This document shows positions 1-5,291 of a stretch of 6,926 nt of DNA, piece after piece (position 1 is the stretch's first letter; the number at the start of each line of letters is the position of its first letter). Below the pieces are notes generated by a model that did not search any database, was not told the origin of the DNA, and saw only the letters and a list, made by a program, of their open reading frames with translations. This DNA comes from Treponema sp. (lineage in GTDB: Bacteria; Spirochaetota; Spirochaetia; Treponematales; Breznakiellaceae): contig JAISAK010000167.1 of the NCBI GenBank assembly GCA_031266695.1, forward strand, positions 1 to 6,926, given 5' to 3'. Both the position numbers and the translations under genes were made by a program.

Positions 1-2
1 TC

Positions 3-833
3 CTTGCCCGTATCGCCATGCAGGCCGAAGTTGACGTTATCATTCTTGGGGGCATGGGGCTTAAATACGACGACTACCTTTTCTTCAAGGATACCCTTGA
101 GGAAGGCGGCGCCCTTTCGCGGACGGTAATGTTCGTACATACCGCCTCCAATCCCACCGTAGAATGTCTCATGATTCCCGACATGTCCCTGGCCGTGGCC
201 GAGCAGTTCGCCCTCCAGGGAAAGGACGTCCTTGTTCTCCTTACGGATATGACCAACTTCGCCGACGCCATGAAGGAAATCTCCATTATCCAGGAACAGG
301 TTCCTTCCAACCGCGGTTACCCCGGCGATCTTTACAGCCAGCTTGCCAGCCGTTACGAGAAGGCCGTTGACTTTGACACCGCGGGTTCCATCACCATTCT
401 TGGGGTCACCACCATGCCCGGCGACGACGTGACTCACCCGGTGCCCGACAACACGGGGTACATCACCGAAGGCCAGTATTACCTCAAGAACGGCCGTATC
501 GAACCCTTCGGCTCCCTGTCGCGCCTTAAACAGCAGGTAAACGGCAAAACCCGGGCGGATCACCGGGCGCTTATGGACGGCATGATCAAACTTTACTCGG
601 CGTACAAGGATACCCTGGAAAAGAAGGCTATGGGCTTCATCATGACCTCCTGGGACGACAAGCTGCTGAAATACGGGGATATGTTTGAAAAGCAGATGAT
701 GGATCTTTCGGTGAATATCCCGCTGGAACGCGCCCTGGATCTGGGCTGGGAAATTCTTGCCGAATGTTTCAACCCGGAGGAAACGGGCCTGCGGACGGAA
801 CTTATCAATAAATTCTGGCCGAAAAAAAGTTAG
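3..833 (+). CDS. atpB: V/A-type ATP synthase subunit B, C-terminal part (5' truncated by window)
   Basis: This is the non-catalytic, nucleotide-binding headpiece subunit of the cytoplasmic V1/A1 sector, which alternates with catalytic subunit A in the hexamer. The frame is open from base 3 with no start: residues LARIA precede the first Met at 18, inside conserved family sequence, so the true start lies upstream. About 276 residues are present of a protein usually about 430-470 long. Family signatures read in order are the [18 protein letters not shown] stretch, [39 protein letters not shown], the [17 protein letters not shown] segment, [19 protein letters not shown] followed by TEGQ, and the C-terminal helical domain ending FWPKKS. 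The TAG stop is 6 nt before atpD, so the two are surely co-transcribed. No frameshift or oddity is visible. The assignment is secure. Confidence 0.97.
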   Translation, partial: LARIAMQAEVDVIILGGMGLKYDDYLFFKDTLEEGGALSRTVMFVHTASNPTVECLMIPDMSLAVAEQFALQGKDVLVLLTDMTNFADAMKEISIIQEQVPSNRGYPGDLYSQLASRYEKAVDFDTAGSITILGVTTMPGDDVTHPVPDNTGYITEGQYYLKNGRIEPFGSLSRLKQQVNGKTRADHRALMDGMIKLYSAYKDTLEKKAMGFIMTSWDDKLLKYGDMFEKQMMDLSVNIPLERALDLGWEILAECFNPEETGLRTELINKFWPKKS

Positions 834-839
834 AGCAGT

Positions 840-1457
840 ATGGCGAAGATTAAGCTCACCAAAAACGAGCTGAAAAAACAAAAAGATTCCCTCAAGATGT
901 ACCAGCGTTATTTGCCTACGCTGATGCTTAAAAAGCAGCAGCTTCAGGCGGAGATCAGGACAACGGAGCTGCGCATCAAGGAACTGACGGATGAAAAAGA
1001 CCGGCTTGACGAATCCTTTAAGTCCTGGATTGCGGTCTACGGTGAAACGGGGGTCTTTACCCCCGATATCGTGAAGATTACGACGATCAGGGCAGGCCAG
1101 GGGAACATCGCGGGCGTGGCTATTCCGATTTTTGAAGGCGCCGATTTCGCGGTAAGCCCCTACGATCTTGTCTCGACGCCGTTCTGGCTGGATGCCGCGG
1201 TTGACCGCATGCAAAAAGTGCTGCTCCTCGACATTGAGGCGCGGATTGTGGAGGAACAGCGCAGGCGCCTTGATCATGAACTGCGGGTTACCACCCAGCG
1301 GGTGAATCTTTTCGAAAAAATAAAAATCCCCGAAACAAGGGGAAACATCAAGAAGATCCAGGTCTACCTGGGGGATCAACAGACCTCCGCGGTAGTCCGG
1401 GGAAAGATAGCCAAGCGGGGCCTCTCAAGGGCCGCCGCGCAGGAGGGCGCCGAATGA
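840..1457 (+). CDS. atpD: V/A-type ATP synthase subunit D (central rotor shaft)
   Basis: Subunit D is the long antiparallel coiled coil that forms the central shaft and couples the A/B hexamer to the membrane ring. The 205-residue length is normal for the family. The N-terminus has the family hallmark KLTKNELKKQKDSLK, then RYLPTLMLKKQQLQAE. Charged helices cover roughly residues 5-60 and 130-190, the two arms of the coiled coil, with a globular segment between them. The C-terminus contains the IPETRGNIKKIQVYLGDQQT segment typical of the family. The ATG at 840 follows the atpB stop by 6 nt with only a weak purine-rich upstream sequence, so translation is probably coupled to atpB. Its 3' end (1441-1446, AGGAGG) doubles as a ribosome binding site for a small downstream frame. 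Its TGA shares an ATGA with that frame's start. Confidence 0.96.
   Translation: MAKIKLTKNELKKQKDSLKMYQRYLPTLMLKKQQLQAEIRTTELRIKELTDEKDRLDESFKSWIAVYGETGVFTPDIVKITTIRAGQGNIAGVAIPIFEGADFAVSPYDLVSTPFWLDAAVDRMQKVLLLDIEARIVEEQRRRLDHELRVTTQRVNLFEKIKIPETRGNIKKIQVYLGDQQTSAVVRGKIAKRGLSRAAAQEGAE
1048..1065 (+). other. Perfect GC-rich hairpin inside atpD
   Basis: CGGGGGT, loop CTTT, ACCCCCG: a 7-bp perfect stem with a 4-nt loop at 1048-1065, within the codons for GETGVFTPD of AtpD. No T-tract follows, so it is not an intrinsic terminator. It may slow ribosomes or may be only a by-product of GC-rich codons. The structure is read directly; any function is unproven. Confidence 0.4.
1441..1446 (+). promoter_or_regulatory. 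Consensus Shine-Dalgarno inside the atpD 3' end
   Basis: AGGAGG lies 7 nt upstream of the ATG at 1454, a textbook sequence and spacing. It sits within the last codons of atpD, and no other start codon uses it at normal spacing. It is therefore the main reason to take the 24-codon frame at 1454-1528 as translated. Confidence 0.7.
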
Positions 1458-1528
1458 CAAGATTGTTTCAGTCCGGTTTGGCACCCCGCCTATACGCCGG
1501 GTCCGGGCGAAGATGGGGTGAATCATGA
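1454..1528 (+). CDS. Putative 24-residue coupling peptide between atpD and atpI
   Basis: A 24-codon frame (MTRLFQSGLAPRL..., ending GRRWGES) starts at an ATG that overlaps the atpD stop as ATGA (1454-1457). It ends at a TGA that overlaps the atpI start as ATGA (1525-1528). It has a perfect AGGAGG 7 nt upstream. The peptide is basic, has no hydrophobic segment and matches no family I recognise. The likely role, by inference, is to carry ribosomes from atpD to atpI by termination-reinitiation across an otherwise untranslated 67-nt gap, rather than to make a functional peptide. The atpI frame itself is closed upstream by a TGA at 1519-1521, so this cannot be an N-terminal extension of AtpI in the given sequence. 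Chance remains possible because the frame is short. Confidence 0.45.
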   Translation: MTRLFQSGLAPRLYAGSGRRWGES

Positions 1529-3474
1529 TTGTCCCCATGAAGAAAGTGTCCCTTGTGGTTCTGGACAAGGAACGGGAAGCTTCCCTTGAAAAGCTTCGTG
1601 AAGCCGGCATAGTACATCTTGAGAAGAAAAATGTTTCCTCGGATTCGCTTGCCAGACTGCTTGACCGGCGCGCCAGGCTTGAAACAGCCCTTGGCCTGCT
1701 GCGCAGTTATCCTCCGCCCAAAAAGGGCAAGCCCGAAACCGTTCAGAGTACGGTAATCGGCGGCGCCGTGCGGGACACCGCGTACACGGCGGCCGGCAGG
1801 AAAGTCCCGGCGGCCGGCCCTTCTTTAGACAGCGGCGCCGGCAAGCCGGAAAAGTCCGATATGGTAAGCCATGTATTGGCCCTGGGTGAAGAAAAGAAGA
1901 GCCTCCAGGAACAGCTTGCGTCCCGAATGAAGGAGCAGAGCCGCCTGGCACCCTGGGGCAATTTCGACCCGAAGGACTTGGCCTTTCTCGCGGAGAAGGG
2001 AATAAACCTTATCCCCTATGAGCTTTCCCCGCGGGCCTACGACGCGCTTGGCGGTGAAACAAGGGTTCTTGTGCTTTCGCGGAATAAAACCGGCGTCCGC
2101 CTCCTTGCGGTGGGAAGTGAAATTCCCGGGGAAACTCCCTTTGCGCTGCCCGGACAATCCCTGGCCGAAACCGGCGTCCTTGCGGCGGAGCTGCGGAATC
2201 GCCTGGCCGATTTGGAAAAGCAGTTTCGGGCGCTCGCGGTAAATCAGGCCGCCTTTGAGGCGGAGTTTAAGGATCTGCAGGAAAGCATTGAATTTGAAAG
2301 CGCCAGCGCCGGCATGGAGATTGTCGGGGACGTCCCGCAGGAATTCACGGTTTCCTGGCTTACGGGTTTTGTTCCCCGGGATTCCCTCGGCCTTTTAAAA
2401 CGGACCGCCGCCGAAAACGGCTGGGCTCTGAGGGCCGACGATCCCGGGCCCGACGATCCGGTTCCGACAAAACTGAAAAACAACAAGTTCGCGAGTCTTA
2501 TCAATCCCCTGACGGACTTTCTGGAAGTTGTGCCCGGCTATAACGAAGTGGATATTTCCGGCTGGTTCCTGTTTTTCTTTGTTATTTTCTTTGGGATGAT
2601 TTTCGGCGACGCCGGTTACGGCGCCCTGATTCTTACCGCCGGCATTATCGGCATTATCAGAACCGCCAAAAAGGGCGTTCCTCCGGTGCTTAAGCTTCTC
2701 CTCCTTCTGGGTTTTTCAAACTTTGTCTGGGGGACGCTTACCTGTTCCTGGTTCGGCATCGGAGACCTGAACAGGCTGCCCGCCTTTTTGCGGAATCTTT
2801 CGCTGCCGCTCATTTCCAATGTGCGGGCCGCGCGGTCCGCGCAGGACAGCGGCATTGTTCAGCAAAACCTGATGATTTTCTGCTTCTCCCTTGCCCTGCT
2901 CCAGCTTTCCATCGGGCATATTCTCGCTATCATCCACGATAAATCCCTGAAAATACTGGGGCATATCGGCAGTATTGCCATGCTGACAGGAATGTATTTT
3001 ATTATACTTAATCTGATAGCGAGTAACGAATACAGGCGTATTCCCCTCTTTCCGCCGGCCCTGTATATTTTCGCGGCCGGTTTCGCGCTGAACTTTGTGT
3101 TTGCCAGTTATGAAGGAAGCGTGGGCCGCTCAATTCTGGAAAGCCTCAAAAATATAATTTCGGTTATACTGGGCATTGCCAACGTGTTTTCCGACATCAT
3201 GTCCTACATCAGGCTTTGGGCGGTCGGCCTTGCGGGCGCGGCAATTGCCTCCACGGTAAACGCTATGGCCGGGCCTATGCTGGGGCGTTTGATTCTTTTT
3301 ATCTTCGGCATGGCCCTGCTGCTTTTTGGGCACGGCCTTAACATCGTGCTGAACGTGCTTTCGGTGCTTGTCCACGGCGTCCGCCTGAATACCCTGGAGT
3401 TTTCCGGCCATGTGGGACTTGCCTGGGCCGGCTATGCGTACAAGCCCTTTGCGAAGCGGACGAAAAAGGCTTAA
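1525..3474 (+). CDS. atpI: V/A-type ATP synthase subunit I (a-subunit homologue)
   Basis: AtpI is the membrane stator subunit that forms the ion half-channels against the K ring; its N-terminal cytoplasmic domain anchors the peripheral stalks. The 649-residue length is usual. Residues 1-330 are the soluble domain, with MIVPMKKVSLVVL typical at the start and helical stretches around 38-62, 111-140 and 215-250. From about 345 there are seven or eight hydrophobic segments, including the hallmark FFGMIFGDAGYG (FGDAGYG at 360-366), SIGHILAIIHD, and NVFSDIMSYIRLWAVGLAGA. In that last motif Arg563 matches the essential stator arginine (yeast Vph1 R735). A second arginine, Arg620 in LVHGVRLNTLEF, matches R799. 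The start is fixed by an in-frame TGA at 1519; GGGGTGA at 1515-1521 gives a modest ribosome site, and the start overlaps a mini-ORF stop. Residues 63-111 form an unusual Gly/Ala/Pro-rich insertion. Confidence 0.96.
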   Translation: MIVPMKKVSLVVLDKEREASLEKLREAGIVHLEKKNVSSDSLARLLDRRARLETALGLLRSYPPPKKGKPETVQSTVIGGAVRDTAYTAAGRKVPAAGPSLDSGAGKPEKSDMVSHVLALGEEKKSLQEQLASRMKEQSRLAPWGNFDPKDLAFLAEKGINLIPYELSPRAYDALGGETRVLVLSRNKTGVRLLAVGSEIPGETPFALPGQSLAETGVLAAELRNRLADLEKQFRALAVNQAAFEAEFKDLQESIEFESASAGMEIVGDVPQEFTVSWLTGFVPRDSLGLLKRTAAENGWALRADDPGPDDPVPTKLKNNKFASLINPLTDFLEVVPGYNEVDISGWFLFFFVIFFGMIFGDAGYGALILTAGIIGIIRTAKKGVPPVLKLLLLLGFSNFVWGTLTCSWFGIGDLNRLPAFLRNLSLPLISNVRAARSAQDSGIVQQNLMIFCFSLALLQLSIGHILAIIHDKSLKILGHIGSIAMLTGMYFIILNLIASNEYRRIPLFPPALYIFAAGFALNFVFASYEGSVGRSILESLKNIISVILGIANVFSDIMSYIRLWAVGLAGAAIASTVNAMAGPMLGRLILFIFGMALLLFGHGLNIVLNVLSVLVHGVRLNTLEFSGHVGLAWAGYAYKPFAKRTKKA

Positions 3475-3480
3475 ACGAAA

Positions 3481-3512
3481 CGCGGCGATACCGCCGCTTA
3501 AGGCAGGAGTTA
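3481..3512 (+). repeat. 32-bp direct repeat, copy 1 (atpI-atpK intergenic)
   Basis: This 32-bp unit is repeated exactly at 3547-3578, a 66-bp period. Each copy starts with a 6-bp GC hairpin (GCGGCG, loop ATAC, CGCCGC; here 3482-3497), followed by TTAAGGC and the ribosome-site core AGGAG (here 3505-3509). In this first copy the AGGAG has no ATG/GTG/TTG at normal spacing, only ATT at 3515, so it looks like an orphan duplicate of the atpK initiation region. No T-tract follows the hairpin, which argues against a terminator. Confidence 0.85.
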
Positions 3513-3513
3513 T

Positions 3514-3534
3514 CATTAACACTTCGTGTTAATG
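3514..3534. repeat. Palindrome between the two direct repeats
   Basis: CATTAACAC (3514-3522), TTC, GTGTTAATG (3526-3534) form a perfect 9-bp inverted repeat with a 3-nt loop, or a 5-nt CTTCG loop. In RNA it can be extended by a U-G and an A-U pair. It is AT-rich, unlike the GC-rich surroundings, and lies midway between the two direct repeats. It could be an mRNA processing or stability hairpin, a protein-binding operator, or part of a dispersed intergenic palindrome family. Its 3' arm contains an ATG (3532) opening an 11-codon frame that stops at 3567, just before the atpK ribosome site. Confidence 0.75.
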
Positions 3535-3546
3535 GTCGATAAAAAC

Positions 3547-3578
3547 CGCGGCGATACCGCCGCTTAAGGCAGGAGTTA
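3547..3578 (+). repeat. 32-bp direct repeat, copy 2, carrying the atpK ribosome binding site
   Basis: This is an exact copy of 3481-3512. Its hairpin is at 3548-3563 and its AGGAG at 3571-3575, 6 nt before the atpK ATG at 3582. This copy therefore acts as the translation initiation region of atpK, with a stable hairpin ending 7 nt upstream of the Shine-Dalgarno. The c-type proteolipid is needed in many more copies than other ATPase subunits, so a strong, structured initiation region fits. That last step is inference. Confidence 0.85.
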
Positions 3579-3581
3579 AGC

Positions 3582-4022
3582 ATGAATTTAGGTTTATTGG
3601 GCGCAGGTCTTGTGATGGGTATTGCCGCGATAGGATCGGCAATCGGAATCGGTATTGCCTGTCAGGCGGTAATCGGCGCGTGGAAAAAGTGCTACACAGC
3701 CAACAAGCCGGCGCCGATGACCCTGCTCGCGTTCGGCGGAGCGCCGCTGACCCAGACCTTCTACGGCTACATATTGGGTTTCCTCTTTATGAAACCCGCG
3801 GCCCTGGCGAATCCTGAAAACGGATCCCTTTACCTCGGCATCGGAATTGCGTCGGGTCTTGCCATAGCTTTCTCCGCGATTGCCCAGGGCCAGGCGGGGG
3901 CTTCCGGCGCCGACGCTACCGGCGAAACGGGCAAAGGTTTTGTCAACTACATGATGATAGTCGGCATCTGCGAAACCGTCGCGATTTTCGCGATGGTTCT
4001 CTCCATGATTAGTCTTAGTTAG
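3582..4022 (+). CDS. atpK: V/A-type ATP synthase subunit K (ring proteolipid)
   Basis: AtpK is the 16-kDa-type proteolipid whose copies form the rotating ion-carrying ring in the inner membrane. The 146 residues make four transmembrane helices (about 4-32, 46-72, 82-108, 119-145), i.e. two hairpins, with a Gly-rich first helix. The single essential carboxylate is Glu131 in helix 4 (GICETVAIF); helix 2 has Gln58 where a carboxylate could be. Thr57-Gln58 (PLTQTFYG), Gln102 (AIAQGQ) and Glu131 line up with E. hirae NtpK T64-Q65, Q110 and E139. The 102-to-131 spacing is identical and the 58-to-102 spacing is one residue shorter, so the Na+ site appears conserved. The start has AGGAG 6 nt upstream, within the second repeat copy. 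It is the last ATPase gene here, and no convincing terminator follows. Confidence 0.96.
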   Translation: MNLGLLGAGLVMGIAAIGSAIGIGIACQAVIGAWKKCYTANKPAPMTLLAFGGAPLTQTFYGYILGFLFMKPAALANPENGSLYLGIGIASGLAIAFSAIAQGQAGASGADATGETGKGFVNYMMIVGICETVAIFAMVLSMISLS

Positions 4023-4097
4023 GCTTGTCCGGGCAGCGGTGAACAGGGACTGTTTTCCGGTTTGCTGTTTATACCGGCCGCCCGGCCCGATTTTTCA

Positions 4098-5291
4098 ATG
4101 GCGCCTTATAACACGCGGGTTGTAAAGATAGGCGGTTTTGATCATGTCGAAACCGTAATGCTGGGGGGCGGTTATCCCGTGGTTATTCAGACCATGTGGA
4201 AAGACCGCCTTTCTTTTTCGGATATTGAGGGAAAAGCGGGGGCCTCCCTCGTTGCGCGTATCGGACGGCTGAAAACCATGGGCTGCGGCCTTTTGCGTTT
4301 CGCGGTTCCCGACTTGGAAGCGGCCGAAGTTCTGGGACGGCTGGCCGGCATGGTTTCCATGCCTCTGGCGGCCGATATTCACTTTGATTATAAAATAGCC
4401 CTTCGCTGCATGGATTTTCCCATAGCCAAAATCCGTATAAATCCGGGGAATATCGGCGGCCGGGAAAAGGTTGAAGCCCTGCTCTCGCGGGCCTCCGAAA
4501 AGGGCATACCAATCAGAATAGGGGTCAACGCCGGCAGCCTTCCCCTTGATCTGCGGAAAAAAATCGAGGCTGGCATGGACCGCGCCCTTGCCCTGGTCGA
4601 AGCGGCGGATCGGGAACTTGCGATTTTCCGCGAATTCGGGTTTTGGAACGTGTTGGTCTCAATGAAGGCCTCCTCAATTGCCGATACTATAAAGGCGAAC
4701 CGGCTTCTGGCGGAAAAAAATTCCCCTGGGGATGCGGCCTCCGGTGTAAATCCGGCGGACGGCGCGGGCCGGGGGAATGGCGGGCCGCCCCTCCACATCG
4801 GGGTAACCGAGGCGGGCCCCCTCATAGCCGGCGTTGTCCGAAACACCGCCGCCCTTTTGCGGCTTCTGGAAGACGGGATAGGCGATACCCTGCGGGTTTC
4901 CCTTTCGGATACTATGGAAAACGAGGTAATCGCCGGAAGGGAGATCCTGGCGGCGGCCGCCGAAAACGCCGCGGCCGGAAAAGCGCCCGGCGCGGACAGG
5001 CTGCGGAGAAGGGGAGTGACCCTTGTGTCCTGCCCCCGCTGCGGCAGGAACGGCTTTGACACCCACGGCTTTACCGGAAGGTGGCTGGATAAACTCTACA
5101 GCCTGGATAAAGATGTCACCGTGGCGATTATGGGCTGTGTGGTAAACGGCCCCGGCGAGGCAAAGCATGCCGACCTCGGCGTTACCGGCGCGGGGGACAA
5201 GGTTCTGATCTTCCGCCGGGGCAAGGTGATACGGACAATAAACGCGGAAGAAGCGGACAGGGCCTTTGAGGAGGAACTTTATAAACTATGA
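4098..5291 (+). CDS. ispG: 4-hydroxy-3-methylbut-2-enyl diphosphate synthase (IspG/GcpE)
   Basis: IspG is the cytosolic [4Fe-4S] enzyme that reductively converts methylerythritol cyclodiphosphate to HMBPP in the MEP isoprenoid pathway. The N-terminal TIM-barrel part shows GCGLLRFAVPD, LAADIHFDYKIAL, KIRINPGNIG (Arg113) and HIGVTEAGPL. The C-terminal cluster domain has CPRCGR (Cys312, Cys315), MGCVVNGPGEA (Cys347) and the fourth ligand Glu354, matching the E. coli Cys-Cys-Cys-Glu set with the same 7-residue Cys-Glu spacing. Residues 208-231 are a Gly/Ala/Pro-rich insertion before HIGVTEAG. The usual QSMTNT motif reads QTMWKD. The ATG at 4098 is chosen because family similarity begins at NTRVVKIG. 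It lacks a clear ribosome site, and an in-frame TTG at 4062 would add 12 residues. The gene starts 75 nt after atpK, so read-through from the ATPase operon is plausible. Confidence 0.94.
   Translation: MAPYNTRVVKIGGFDHVETVMLGGGYPVVIQTMWKDRLSFSDIEGKAGASLVARIGRLKTMGCGLLRFAVPDLEAAEVLGRLAGMVSMPLAADIHFDYKIALRCMDFPIAKIRINPGNIGGREKVEALLSRASEKGIPIRIGVNAGSLPLDLRKKIEAGMDRALALVEAADRELAIFREFGFWNVLVSMKASSIADTIKANRLLAEKNSPGDAASGVNPADGAGRGNGGPPLHIGVTEAGPLIAGVVRNTAALLRLLEDGIGDTLRVSLSDTMENEVIAGREILAAAAENAAAGKAPGADRLRRRGVTLVSCPRCGRNGFDTHGFTGRWLDKLYSLDKDVTVAIMGCVVNGPGEAKHADLGVTGAGDKVLIFRRGKVIRTINAEEADRAFEEELYKL
5269..5274 (+). promoter_or_regulatory. Shine-Dalgarno for the TPR gene inside ispG
   Basis: AGGAGG within the last ispG codons lies 13 nt before the ATG at 5288, longer than ideal. 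With the ATGA stop/start overlap it supports coupled translation of the TPR gene rather than strong independent initiation. Confidence 0.5.

Noticed and set aside
3482..3497. GC hairpin after atpI as an intrinsic terminator
   Set aside because: It is followed by TTAAGGCAGG rather than a T-run, and the identical hairpin directly precedes the atpK start, where termination would silence the gene.
3481..3578. Two 32-bp repeats separated by 34 bp, the dimensions of a CRISPR repeat-spacer unit
   Set aside because: There are only two copies, the spacer itself is a palindrome, the second repeat contains the atpK ribosome site, and no cas gene is nearby.
4042..4057. AACAG-GGA-CTGTT with TTCC after atpK as a terminator
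   Set aside because: The stem is only 5 bp, mostly A-T, with a poor T-tract; too weak to call.
4023..4097. A promoter between atpK and ispG
   Set aside because: TTTATA is present near 4068 but no -35-like hexamer is found at suitable spacing; read-through from atpK is equally likely.
4388..5062. A 224-codon open frame on the reverse strand within ispG
   Set aside because: It is fully antisense to a well-supported gene and its translation is Arg/Ser/Pro-rich with no family features, typical of a shadow frame in GC-rich DNA.
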